Shown: piece by piece, positions 40,405-48,407 of the stretch
How positions within the stretch are numbered: position 1 is the stretch's first letter
Layout of the letters: the number at the start of each line of letters is the position of its first letter
NCBI RefSeq assembly: GCF_026343945.1
Contig: NZ_JAPKNJ010000001.1
Span: 124,001-188,000, forward strand
DNA from: Kaistia algarum
Lineage (GTDB): Bacteria > Pseudomonadota > Alphaproteobacteria > Rhizobiales > Kaistiaceae
Length of the DNA stretch: 64,000 bases
Direction of reading: 5' to 3'
The notes under the pieces: model-generated
What the model was told of the DNA's origin: nothing
The model's database searches: none
What the model saw: only the letters and a program-made list of their open reading frames with translations
Made by a program: the position numbers and the translations under genes

Positions 40405-41814
40405 ATGAAGACGGCCAAGGACGTCCTGAAACTGATCAAGGATCAGGACGTGAAGTATGTCGACCTGCGCTTCACCGATCCGCGCGGCAAGTGGCAGCAT
40501 GTCACGTTCGACGTCGGCATGGTCGACGAGGAGATGTTCGCCGAAGGCACTGCCTTCGACGGCTCCTCGATCGCCGGATGGAAGGCGATCAACGAGTCGG
40601 ACATGACGCTGATTCCCGACCCGGACAGCGCCTTCATTGACCCCTTCTTCGCGCAGACCACACTCGTTCTCGTCGGCGACATCATCGACCCGATCTCCGG
40701 CGAGAGCTACAACCGCGATCCGCGCGCGATCGCGAAGAAGTCCGAAGCCTATATGAAGCAGCTGGGCATCGGCGATACGGTCTATTTCGGACCGGAAGCC
40801 GAGTTCTTCATCTTCTCGGACGTCAAGTACAAGGTCGATCCGTACAATACCGGCTTCAGGATCGACGATCCCGAACTGCCCACCAATACCGACACGGATT
40901 ATGATGGCGGCAATCTCGGCCATCACGTGAAGAAGAAGGGCGGCTATTTCCCCGTCCCGCCGATCGACAGCCAGCAGGATCTGCGCGGCGAAATGCTCGC
41001 CCAGATGGCCGCGATGGGCGTCGCCGTCGAGAAGCATCATCACGAGGTCGCTTCGGCCCAGCACGAACTCGGCATCAAGTTCGCGCCGCTGACCAAGGTC
41101 GCCGACCATCTGCAGATCTACAAATACGCGATCCACAATGTCGCGCAGGCCTATGGCAAGACGGCCACGTTCATGCCGAAGCCGGTGTTCGGCGACAATG
41201 GCTCGGGCATGCATTGCCACCAGTCGATCTGGAAGGACGGCAAGCCGGTCTTCGCCGGCAACCAGTACGCCGACCTCTCCGAGACCTGCCTCTATTATAT
41301 CGGCGGCATCCTGAAGCACGCCAAGGCGCTCAACGCCTTCACCAACCCGTCGACCAACTCCTACAAGCGTCTGGTCCCGGGTTATGAGGCGCCGGTGCTG
41401 CTCGCCTATTCGGCGCGCAACCGCTCGGCTTCGGTGCGCATCCCCTACACGACCTCGCCCAAGGCCAAGCGCCTTGAGGTCCGCTTCCCCGACCCGACCG
41501 CCAATCCGTATCTCGCCTTCGCGGCGATGCTGATGGCCGGACTCGACGGCATCAAGAACAAGATCCATCCCGGCGAGGCGATGGACAAGAACCTCTACGA
41601 CCTGCCGCCGAAGGAACTGAAGAAGATCCCGACGGTCTGTGGCTCGCTGCGCGAAGCGCTCGAGAGCCTCCGCAAGGACAGCGCATTCCTGACGGCCGGC
41701 GACGTGTTCTCGAAGGACTTCATCGAGAGCTATATTGAGCTCAAGTGGGAAGAGCTGATGGCGTATGAAATGACGCCGCACCCGATCGAGTTCGAGATGT
41801 ACTATTCGGTCTAG
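40405..41814 (+). CDS. glnA: Glutamine synthetase type I
   Basis: 469 aa, the usual GSI length, preceded by GGAAGGAAA. Hallmarks in order: the beta-grasp N-domain with FDGSSIAGW, the metal-ligand segment [20 protein letters not shown], the Glu flap region [17 protein letters not shown], and the adenylylation site Tyr398 in NLYDLPP. It makes glutamine from glutamate and ammonia and is controlled by GlnE and P-II. A strong terminator follows. Confidence 0.98.
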   Translation: MKTAKDVLKLIKDQDVKYVDLRFTDPRGKWQHVTFDVGMVDEEMFAEGTAFDGSSIAGWKAINESDMTLIPDPDSAFIDPFFAQTTLVLVGDIIDPISGESYNRDPRAIAKKSEAYMKQLGIGDTVYFGPEAEFFIFSDVKYKVDPYNTGFRIDDPELPTNTDTDYDGGNLGHHVKKKGGYFPVPPIDSQQDLRGEMLAQMAAMGVAVEKHHHEVASAQHELGIKFAPLTKVADHLQIYKYAIHNVAQAYGKTATFMPKPVFGDNGSGMHCHQSIWKDGKPVFAGNQYADLSETCLYYIGGILKHAKALNAFTNPSTNSYKRLVPGYEAPVLLAYSARNRSASVRIPYTTSPKAKRLEVRFPDPTANPYLAFAAMLMAGLDGIKNKIHPGEAMDKNLYDLPPKELKKIPTVCGSLREALESLRKDSAFLTAGDVFSKDFIESYIELKWEELMAYEMTPHPIEFEMYYSV

Positions 41815-41838
41815 TTCGAAGCCGTAGTATAAAGAAGA

Positions 41839-41876
41839 AGCCCGGATGCTGGCACTGCCTCATCCGGGCTTTTTTA
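41839..41876 (+). terminator. Intrinsic terminator of glnBA
   Basis: Stem AAGCCCGGATG / CATCCGGGCTT followed by TTTTT, 25 bp after the glnA stop. A textbook rho-independent terminator. Confidence 0.92.
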
Positions 41877-41906
41877 TGCGATCCAGCTTCTTGGGAGGGG
41901 AGCCGA

Positions 41907-42953
41907 ATGGCAGAGGACAGGCGGATCCGGGTGTCGGTCGTCGGCGCCGGCAATTGGGGGCTGCAGCACGCGCGCGTGCTCGCCGCCCGAGACGACGTGG
42001 AATTCACCTCCGTCGTGGGGCGCTCGGCGGAGAAGGTGGCTGCGCGAGCGGCTGCATTCGGGGTTCGGGGCTATACGAGCATTGCGGCGATGATCGCCGC
42101 CGAAGCGCCCGATCTTGTCTGCGTTTCCCTGCCGAACGAAGCGCATTTTGCCGCCACGATGGAGATTATCGAGGCCGGTGTACCGCTCTTCGTCGAAAAG
42201 CCGCTTGTCTTCGTCAGCGACGAGGCCGACCGGCTGATCGCGGAGGCCGAACGGCGCGGCGTCTTCTTCGCCATCAACTTCAACCATCGCTATGCGCGCC
42301 CGGCCGTGATGGCCAAGCAGGCGATCGCCTCCGGACGGCTCGGCCGGATCGTTTTTGCCAGCTGGCGCTTCGGCGGCGAAGGCGGCCTCAGCCACGCGTT
42401 CAACAATCTGATCGAGACGCAGTGCCACGGCTTCGACATGCTCGAATTCCTGTGCGGGCCGATCGATTCCGTGATGGCCGAACTGACCGACATGACGGCC
42501 CCCGGCACGTTCCGGTCGATGGCGCTGGCGCTGCATTTCCGTGACGGTGCCGTCGGCAGCCTCATCGGCTCCTACGACACATCCTATGCGTATCCCGATA
42601 CGCACCGGGTCGAGGTCAGCGGGACCACGGGCCGGCTGGTGATCGAGGACACGGTACGCCGCTACACCTTCAATCCGCATGGGAGCGAGACGGCCGAAGT
42701 CTGGCAGGCCGGCTATTTCAACGACCGCGACCGCAGCTTCTACCAGACTTTCGATCACCATATGGGCGCGGTGATTGCCGCTTTGCGGGCCGGCTCGCCG
42801 CCGCCGGTGCATGCTCGAGCCGGCCGCCGGGCGTTGATGATCGCCGAGGCAGCAATCCGATCGTTCCGAAGCGGCACGCGCGTGACAATCGAAACGGGGA
42901 GCTTTGACGCCGCGCCGCCACCTGAATTGGGGGCAGCCCCCGCAAACCCGTGA
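41907..42953 (+). CDS. Gfo/Idh/MocA family oxidoreductase
   Basis: 348 aa from ATG 41907 with GGGAGGGG upstream. The N-terminal Rossmann domain has the NAD(P) motif VVGAGNWGLQHARVL and the family signature EKPLV (FVEKPLVF) with its catalytic-region Lys-Pro. The C-terminal Gfo/Idh domain has FNHRYARPAV and the metal/substrate-side ETQCHGFDMLEFL. These enzymes oxidise or reduce sugars, inositols or related polyols. It lies between glnA and the gstI-like gene, and no functional link is evident. Confidence 0.9.
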   Translation: MAEDRRIRVSVVGAGNWGLQHARVLAARDDVEFTSVVGRSAEKVAARAAAFGVRGYTSIAAMIAAEAPDLVCVSLPNEAHFAATMEIIEAGVPLFVEKPLVFVSDEADRLIAEAERRGVFFAINFNHRYARPAVMAKQAIASGRLGRIVFASWRFGGEGGLSHAFNNLIETQCHGFDMLEFLCGPIDSVMAELTDMTAPGTFRSMALALHFRDGAVGSLIGSYDTSYAYPDTHRVEVSGTTGRLVIEDTVRRYTFNPHGSETAEVWQAGYFNDRDRSFYQTFDHHMGAVIAALRAGSPPPVHARAGRRALMIAEAAIRSFRSGTRVTIETGSFDAAPPPELGAAPANP

Positions 42954-42982
42954 TTGACGGAGGCGCAGGGACAAAACAAAGA

Positions 42983-43008
42983 GGGCCGACACGTCGCCGT
43001 GCCGGCCC
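42983..43008 (-). terminator. Intrinsic terminator of the gstI-like gene
   Basis: On the minus strand GGGCCGGCACG / CGTGTCGGCCC (one G-T pair) with a GCGA loop is followed by TCTTTGTTTTG. It lies 69 bp after the stop at 43078 and also separates the convergent Gfo/Idh gene. Confidence 0.85.
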
Positions 43009-43077
43009 CTTGTGATGATGTCCGGGCCCCGTATTCGGGGCGACCCGGCCGACCGGAAGTCGAAAGGCAACCCACGC

Positions 43078-43248
43078 TCAGTGTGGGGTGGCGCCTTCGT
43101 CTTCGCGCATGGCGGCCTCGTGATACCAGGACGCAGAATCGACGACCGGCAGGTCTTCGACGATGTAAGGCTGGCGCGAGGCGTCCGCACGCGTCCGGAC
43201 GGGGAACGGGATGATCGTTGCCGACTCCCTCTGCTCTGTCCTGTTCAC
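43078..43248 (-). CDS. gstI: GstI-like small protein (DUF2735 type), divergent from glnII
   Basis: 56 aa if started at GTG 43248, which has GGAG 8 bp upstream. The reading contains ESATIIPFPVRTR and ends ASWYHEAAMREDEGATPH. The frame is open back to 43338, but that part has no good ribosome-binding site. In Rhizobium leguminosarum gstI is a ~63-aa gene divergent from glnII whose product inhibits GSII synthesis at the translational level (established knowledge). The SA-I-x-x-FPV motif recalls DUF2735. The gene is followed by its own terminator. The identification rests on position plus a short motif. Confidence 0.66.
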   Translation of the reverse strand: MNRTEQRESATIIPFPVRTRADASRQPYIVEDLPVVDSASWYHEAAMREDEGATPH

Positions 43249-43685
43249 GTTGGTCACTCCATTCGTCGGCCACGCGACGCGCGGCGTTCGACATACATAT
43301 AACACGCGACACACCCAATTCGACCCCGCGCTATCCAATAAATGTGCAAATGCCTACAATTTCCGCAAATTTGGCCCCTGCCATGCGCTGTATCAGCACG
43401 CAGCCGCCCGGCGCGTCGCCAGTTTGCTGAAAAAGGCCATCGCCGGCCGGGCCAATTGAACGGATCGGTGCCCTGCCCGTCCAAAAGGCGGTGGGCGGAT
43501 TTCAGCCCGCGCCGGGCATCGCTACGAAGGGGTGCGACGACGCGTCCGTCGCGTCGCCGGCCGAAGCACGCCTGCATGGCATGCAAAATGCTAAGCTAGG
43601 TGCAGTCGCGACAGGTAGCCCCTTTCGCGCGCCGGACAGTTCGGAACGTTGCTACCTGCCGCGTCCCCAGCTTTGAGAGATCTAG
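43249..43685. other. Divergent control region gstI-like / glnII
   Basis: 437 bp with no additional gene. It includes an AT-rich stretch (~43300-43375) upstream of the gstI-like gene and the sigma-54-like site for glnII at 43577-43591. The glnII leader would be about 80-85 nt. NtrC enhancer sites are expected, but I could not identify one with confidence. Confidence 0.6.
43577..43591 (+). promoter_or_regulatory. Sigma-54-like promoter of glnII
   Basis: TGGCATGCAAAATGC has the invariant -24 GG and -12 GC with the required 10-base separation and matches TGGCA at the -24 box; the -12 box (ATGC) is less good. It lies 94 bp upstream of the glnII ATG. RpoN/NtrC control of glnII is established in rhizobia. 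Confidence 0.65.
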
Positions 43686-44720
43686 ATGACGAAATTCAAG
43701 CTCGAGTATATCTGGCTCGACGGCTACACGCCGGTTCCCAGCCTGCGTGGCAAGACCCAGATCAAGGAATTCGAAACGTTCCCGACGCTCGCCGAACTGC
43801 CGCTCTGGGGCTTTGATGGAAGCTCCACGATGCAGGCCGAAGGCCGCAGCTCGGATTGCGTGCTGAAACCGGTCGCGATCTATCCCGACCCCGCGCGCAC
43901 CAATGGCGCCCTGGTCATGTGCGAAGTCATGATGCCCGATGGCGTCACGCCGCATCCGTCCAACAAGCGCGCTACCATCCTCGACGACGAGGGCGCCTGG
44001 TTCGGTTTCGAGCAGGAATATTTCTTCTACAAGGACGGCCGTCCGCTCGGCTTCCCCACGGCCGGCTATCCGGCTCCGCAGGGTCCGTATTACACGGGCG
44101 TCGGCTACAGCAATGTCGGCGATGTCGCCCGTGAGATCGTCGAGGAGCATCTCGACCTTTGCCTCGAAGCCGGCATCAACCACGAAGGCATCAACGCCGA
44201 AGTGGCGAAGGGCCAGTGGGAATTCCAGATTTTCGGCAAGGGCTCCAAGAAGGCCGCCGACGAAGTCTGGATGGCCCGGTACCTGCTGCTCCGCCTCACC
44301 GAGAAGTATGGCGTCGACATCGAGTTCCACTGCAAGCCGCTCGGCGACACGGATTGGAACGGCTCGGGCATGCATGCCAATTTCTCGACCAAGTACATGC
44401 GCGAAATCGGCGGCAAGGACTATTTCGAGAAGCTGATGGCCGCGTTCGACAAGAACCTGATGGACCACATCGCGGTCTACGGTCCCGACAACGACAAGCG
44501 CCTGACCGGCAAGCACGAGACGGCGCCGTGGAACAAGTTCAGCTACGGCGTGGCAGACCGCGGCGCCTCGATCCGTGTGCCCCATTCGTTCATCAAGAAC
44601 GACTACAAGGGCTATCTTGAGGATCGCCGCCCGAACTCGCAAGGCGACCCCTACCAGATCGCTTCGCAGATCCTGAAGACGATCTCCGAGGTTCCGCTGG
44701 CGGTTTCCGCCGCGGCCTAA
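43686..44720 (+). CDS. glnII: Glutamine synthetase type II
   Basis: 344 aa, the length of bacterial GSII (eukaryote-like). Motifs: LWGFDGSSTMQAEG, the Glu metal ligands in GFEQEYFFYK, the ATP/ammonia region GQWEFQI, and NGSGMHANFSTKYMR, SIRVPH. GSII lacks the adenylylation Tyr and is regulated by transcription and, in rhizobia, by GstI. The organism therefore has both GSI and GSII within 4 kb. A terminator follows. Confidence 0.98.
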   Translation: MTKFKLEYIWLDGYTPVPSLRGKTQIKEFETFPTLAELPLWGFDGSSTMQAEGRSSDCVLKPVAIYPDPARTNGALVMCEVMMPDGVTPHPSNKRATILDDEGAWFGFEQEYFFYKDGRPLGFPTAGYPAPQGPYYTGVGYSNVGDVAREIVEEHLDLCLEAGINHEGINAEVAKGQWEFQIFGKGSKKAADEVWMARYLLLRLTEKYGVDIEFHCKPLGDTDWNGSGMHANFSTKYMREIGGKDYFEKLMAAFDKNLMDHIAVYGPDNDKRLTGKHETAPWNKFSYGVADRGASIRVPHSFIKNDYKGYLEDRRPNSQGDPYQIASQILKTISEVPLAVSAAA

Positions 44721-44747
44721 GCCAAAAAACACCTTCCAGGGAAAACG

Positions 44748-44775
44748 AGAGGCCGCGCATCGCGCGGCCTCTTTT
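44748..44775. terminator. Bidirectional terminator (glnII / rpiR-type gene)
   Basis: Stem GAGGCCGCG / CGCGGCCTC with a short loop, followed by TTTTCG on the plus strand and flanked by GAAAACG on the left, between convergent genes. Confidence 0.88.
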
Positions 44776-44784
44776 CGTTGGGGC

Positions 44785-45633
44785 CTATTCCAGGTGATCG
44801 AGTTCTTCGTCGATCTCGGCGATAAGGTCCGAGCGCTGGGTTGCCGCGGCGCCGATCCGCTCTTCGACGGCGGCGGCGAGTAGGCGAGTCATGCTGGCCA
44901 TGGTCGCGCTGGCGGCACCAGACGCAGGCGAGGCGGCGTGGCAGGGCAGCACCACAGCGGCATAGCGCGCGGCGAAGGCCGCCAGCGCCTGGTCACTGAC
45001 GGCGACCACCTGCATGCGCGTGGTGCGGGCATAGTCCAGCATCGGCTTCAGCACGCGCGGCCGCTCGCCGGAGAGAAACAGCAGCAGCGCGTCGCGCGGC
45101 CCGGTCATGGCAAGGTCCTCGCCCCAATTGCCGGGCTGGAGCGCCAGAAGCTGCACATCCGGCCGCAGGCGGGCAAATTGAAGCCGAGCCGAGCGCGCCA
45201 ACCCCTCGTCGAGCCCGAAAGCGAGCAGCCAGACGCGCGGCGCCTCGGCGACGAGCCGCGCCGCCAGCGCCAGCCGATCGGAGCGCAGCGCCTCGAAGGT
45301 CCGCGTCAGCGCTGTCATCTCGGCCTGGAGATGATTGCTGATCGAGCGCGAGCCCGCCGGCTCGGGCGTCACCGCGCGACGCTGCTCAAAGGGAGCGGTA
45401 CGATTGCGCTCCTCGCGCGCCTGCAGGCGTACCTCGTTGAAATCGCTGTAGCCGAGCGAGCGGAACAGCCGCGCCGCCGTCGCCTTGGAGGTGCCGGCGA
45501 GTTCGGCCATTTCGGTGGCTGAATAGGTCAGCACGTCGTCCTGCCGCTCCAGCAGCAAGGCGGCAAGCTTCCTTTCGCTGGGGGAGAGCTTTTCGAAACG
45601 CTCCTGAATGCGCAGGGCCAGACGGGTCGACAT
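44785..45633 (-). CDS. MurR/RpiR-family transcriptional regulator
   Basis: 282 aa from ATG 45633 (MSTRLALRIQERFEKLSPSE). The N-terminal RpiR-type helix-turn-helix (residues ~1-77) contains YSATEMAELAGTSKATAARLFRSLGYSDF. The C-terminal SIS domain (~110-265) normally binds phosphosugars. It is divergent from the transport cassette, with two palindromic sites between them, so it probably represses itself and that cassette. The SIS ligand is unclear because the neighbours are not sugar genes. Confidence 0.9.
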   Translation of the reverse strand: MSTRLALRIQERFEKLSPSERKLAALLLERQDDVLTYSATEMAELAGTSKATAARLFRSLGYSDFNEVRLQAREERNRTAPFEQRRAVTPEPAGSRSISNHLQAEMTALTRTFEALRSDRLALAARLVAEAPRVWLLAFGLDEGLARSARLQFARLRPDVQLLALQPGNWGEDLAMTGPRDALLLFLSGERPRVLKPMLDYARTTRMQVVAVSDQALAAFAARYAAVVLPCHAASPASGAASATMASMTRLLAAAVEERIGAAATQRSDLIAEIDEELDHLE

Positions 45634-45736
45634 GGTTCCATCAATCGGTAGTGCGCCGGCAGCATGCCGATGGCCCGCCGCGGCGTCCATATCGCCGCTG
45701 CTGAAACTCCGGGCAGGCGTGGCGCGAAATTGCGCG

Positions 45737-45772
45737 TGACAATTGTTTCAGTTTCCTGAAACAATTGTTTCA
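45737..45772. promoter_or_regulatory. Tandem palindromic operator between the RpiR regulator and the transport cassette
   Basis: A perfect 16-bp palindrome TGAAACAATTGTTTCA (45757-45772) is preceded, after GTTTCC, by a nearly identical copy TGACAATTGTTTCA (45737-45750). The two also form a larger inverted repeat (CAATTGTTTCA / TGAAACAATTG). It lies 42 bp before the first cassette gene and about 100 bp from the regulator start, as expected for binding of a dimer or tetramer of the adjacent RpiR-family protein. Confidence 0.8.
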
Positions 45773-45813
45773 TCGCTTCACTGCCGTCAAGTGGCGGGAT
45801 TTCGGAGCCGGCC

Positions 45814-46554
45814 ATGTCGAGAACCAGGATCGTCCGCCAGAAGATCTGGTCGCGCCTCGCCGAAGTGGCGCGGGCCGACAGCCGTTTCCATTTTGATTTC
45901 TCGGAGTTCATTCCCGATTTCGAGGGCTCGGACGCGGCGACCGACCGGCTCTTCGCGCTGGAAGCCGTCGCTTCGGCGCGGCTCGTGTTCGCGACGCCAG
46001 ACAATTCGCTGATCGAGGCCCGCCGCCGGCTGATCGCCGCCGGGGTCACGCTGATCGTGCCGACCTACAATATCCATCGCGGCTTCCGCCTGATCGAGGG
46101 CGGCAGTGTTCCGGCCGCCGCTATCGCCTTCGCCGCCCATCTCGACGGGCTGGAGGCCTTCGGCCGGCCGATCGGACTTGAGGAAATCGCCGAGCGCGGG
46201 CGCTTCGACGTCTTCCTGACCGGCGCCTCGGCGATCTCGGCCGAGGGTATCCGCTTCGGCCGCGGGCATGTCTATTTCGCCATCGAATGGGGCCTTTTCA
46301 GCGAGATCGGCGTCGTCGACGACGCGACGCCAGTGGTAGCGCTCGTTCATGATGTCCAGCTCGTCGAGGAGCGGCTCTATCCATCGCCCGAGGATGTGCT
46401 GGTCGATACGATCGTGACGCCCACTCGCAGCGTCGACATTCCGAACCGACCCCCGAGGCCGCGCGGCATTCGCTTCGACACGCTCGATCCGGACCGGATC
46501 GAAGCCATACCACCACTGAAGGAACTGCAACGCTTCCGCGGGCTGGTCCGCTGA
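45814..46554 (+). CDS. 5-formyltetrahydrofolate cyclo-ligase-like protein, copy 1
   Basis: 246 aa. The 5-FCL fold is suggested by SRFHFDFSEFIPDFEGSDAA, TPDNSLIEARRRL, VPTYNIHRGFRLI and RFGRGHVYFAIEWGLFSEIG, the last equivalent to the GxGxGYYD-type end of the family but without that exact motif. It therefore belongs to the divergent COG0212-type paralogues and is not the housekeeping enzyme. Comparative work has linked such paralogues to thiamin metabolism (Pribat and co-workers). First gene after the palindromic operator, 25 bp before the binding-protein gene. Confidence 0.78.
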   Translation: MSRTRIVRQKIWSRLAEVARADSRFHFDFSEFIPDFEGSDAATDRLFALEAVASARLVFATPDNSLIEARRRLIAAGVTLIVPTYNIHRGFRLIEGGSVPAAAIAFAAHLDGLEAFGRPIGLEEIAERGRFDVFLTGASAISAEGIRFGRGHVYFAIEWGLFSEIGVVDDATPVVALVHDVQLVEERLYPSPEDVLVDTIVTPTRSVDIPNRPPRPRGIRFDTLDPDRIEAIPPLKELQRFRGLVR

Positions 46555-46579
46555 AGCCGATGATCAACGGAGGGATGAC

Positions 46580-47560
46580 ATGTCAATCTCGATGAACCGG
46601 CGCCGCTTCCTGGCGCTCACCGGCGCCACCGCCGCGGCGGGCTTCCTTTCCGCCAGCTCACGCAGCGCTTCGGCGGCCTCGCCGCTCAACTTCCAGGCCT
46701 CGTGGATCAACGACGCCGAATTCACCGGCTATTTCGTCGCGATCGACAAGGGCTATTACAAGGACGAGGGGCTGGAGCTCAATTATCTCTCCGGCGGCCC
46801 GGACGTGATCCCGGAAAGCTCGCTCATCGCCGGCAAGGCCGATATCGCGCTGACGACGCCCGACACGACGATCAAGGCGATCACCGAGCAGGGCGCCAAG
46901 TTCAAGATCATCGGCGCGCAGTACCAGAAGAACCCGATCGGCATCGTCTCGCTGGCCAAGAACCCGGTCAAGACGCTGGCCGACCTCGAAGGCAAGACGC
47001 TGGCGGTCCCGCCGGTCAATGTCATCTCGGTCGAGGCGGCGCTCAAGATCTCGGGCATCGACCGATCGAAGGTGAAGATCGTCCCTTACGAATATGATCC
47101 GACGCCGCTTCTGGCCGGCGAGATCGACGCCTCGCTCGATTTCACCACCAACGTCCCCTACACGATCAAGCTGAAGGGTGAGGAGGCGCATTCCTTCCTG
47201 CTCTATGATTTCGGCTTCACCATCTACAACGACACCGTCGTCGTCACCGAAGAGACGCTGAAAACCAAGCGCAAGGAACTGGTCGCCTGGCTGCGCGCCA
47301 GTCGCAAGGGCTGGGTGGAGAACCTCAAGGACCCGGCTCTCTATCCGCCGCAGTTCGAGAAGACCTGGTTCGCCGGCACCGGCCGCACGATCGAGAACGA
47401 GATTTTCTTCAACACCGCGCAGAAGCCGCTGATCGAGACGCCGGCAGGCATCTTCGCGCTGACCGAGGACGGCATCGAGAAGAATGTCGCTGCCCTGCAG
47501 GCGGTCGGCATCAAGGCGACCAAGGACGCTTTCGACGCCTCGCTGCTGGCAGAGATCTGA
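46580..47560 (+). CDS. ABC transporter substrate-binding protein (NMT1/THI5/SsuA-like), Tat-exported
   Basis: 326 aa with GGAGGG upstream. The twin-arginine signal MNRRRFLALTGATAAAGFL (residues 5-23) is followed by a cleavage site near SASA. The mature part has the NMT1/THI5-like pattern: FQASWINDAEFTGYFVAIDKG, GYYKDEGLELNYLSGGPDV, and LADLEGKTLAVPP. Such proteins bind pyrimidine thiamin precursors, sulfonates, riboflavin or similar small molecules. The substrate here is inferred only from neighbours. It heads the ABC importer encoded by the next two genes. Confidence 0.88.
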   Translation: MSISMNRRRFLALTGATAAAGFLSASSRSASAASPLNFQASWINDAEFTGYFVAIDKGYYKDEGLELNYLSGGPDVIPESSLIAGKADIALTTPDTTIKAITEQGAKFKIIGAQYQKNPIGIVSLAKNPVKTLADLEGKTLAVPPVNVISVEAALKISGIDRSKVKIVPYEYDPTPLLAGEIDASLDFTTNVPYTIKLKGEEAHSFLLYDFGFTIYNDTVVVTEETLKTKRKELVAWLRASRKGWVENLKDPALYPPQFEKTWFAGTGRTIENEIFFNTAQKPLIETPAGIFALTEDGIEKNVAALQAVGIKATKDAFDASLLAEI

Positions 47561-47630
47561 TCCAGCGACATAGCCGGATGGCGGCCGTCTTGGGGCGGTC
47601 GCCCTTCTTTACCTCCCACGGAATCCCGTC

Positions 47631-48407
47631 ATGACATCGAGCGACATCCGCCTTGCCGACGTGCGCAAGAGCTTCGGCCTCAAGGGCGAGGCCTTCGTGG
47701 CGCTGGATGGCGTGTCGCTCGATTGTCCGCCCGGCTCGTTCACGGCGATCATCGGTCCGTCGGGCTGCGGAAAGTCGACGCTGCTCCGCCTCGCGCTTGG
47801 TCTCGATATGGCCGACAGCGGTGACGTCACGATCGGCGGAGCCCCGCCTTCCGACGCCGTGCGACGCGGCATTACCGGCGTCGCCTTCCAGGACGCGGCG
47901 CTCCTCCCCTGGCGCTCCGTGAGCGATAATATCGCCCTGCCCCTCGACGTGCTGCGTCGCTCGCGCAAACAGGCGGCGCCGCGCATCGCCGCGCTAATCG
48001 ACCTCGTCGGCCTCAAGGGATTCGAGACGGCGCTGCCGGCGCAGCTTTCGGGCGGCATGCGCCAGCGCGTCGCCATTGCTCGCGCCCTCGTCACCGATCC
48101 GTCGGTGCTGTTCCTCGACGAACCCTTCGGCGCGCTCGACCAGATCCTCCGCCGCCAGATGAACATCGAGCTTCAGCGCATATGGCTCGAATCGCGCTCG
48201 ACGACGCTGCTGGTCACGCATGGCATCGACGAGGCGGTCTTCCTGGCCGACCGCGTCGTGGTGATGGCGAGCCGGCCGGGGCGGATCGTCTCGATTATCG
48301 ACATCCCGTTGGAGCGTCCGCGCACGCCCGAGATCTTCTCCGATCCGCACTTCCACGCGCTCGCCGACGTGATCGCCGGCAAGCTGATGAGCGGAGGCGC
48401 CCCATGA
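47631..48407 (+). CDS. ABC transporter ATP-binding protein
   Basis: 258 aa. Walker A GPSGCGKST is at 42-50, the Q-loop is in VAFQDAALLPWR, the signature is LSGGMRQR, Walker B is VLFLDEPFGALD, and the H-loop is in VTHGIDEAVFLADRV. This is the nitrate/taurine/thiamin-precursor (SsuB/TauB/ThiZ) subfamily. Its stop overlaps the permease start (ATGA). Confidence 0.92.
   Translation: MTSSDIRLADVRKSFGLKGEAFVALDGVSLDCPPGSFTAIIGPSGCGKSTLLRLALGLDMADSGDVTIGGAPPSDAVRRGITGVAFQDAALLPWRSVSDNIALPLDVLRRSRKQAAPRIAALIDLVGLKGFETALPAQLSGGMRQRVAIARALVTDPSVLFLDEPFGALDQILRRQMNIELQRIWLESRSTTLLVTHGIDEAVFLADRVVVMASRPGRIVSIIDIPLERPRTPEIFSDPHFHALADVIAGKLMSGGAP

Noticed and set aside
43249..43440. Sigma-54 promoter for the gstI-like gene
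   Set aside because: Only partial matches (for example AGGGGCC-N-TTTGC) with poor -24 boxes could be found, too weak to list.
45634..45813. TPP riboswitch before the THI5-type transport cassette
   Set aside because: The short leader shows the palindromic operator but no thi-box-like conserved segments, so a thiamin link rests on gene families only.
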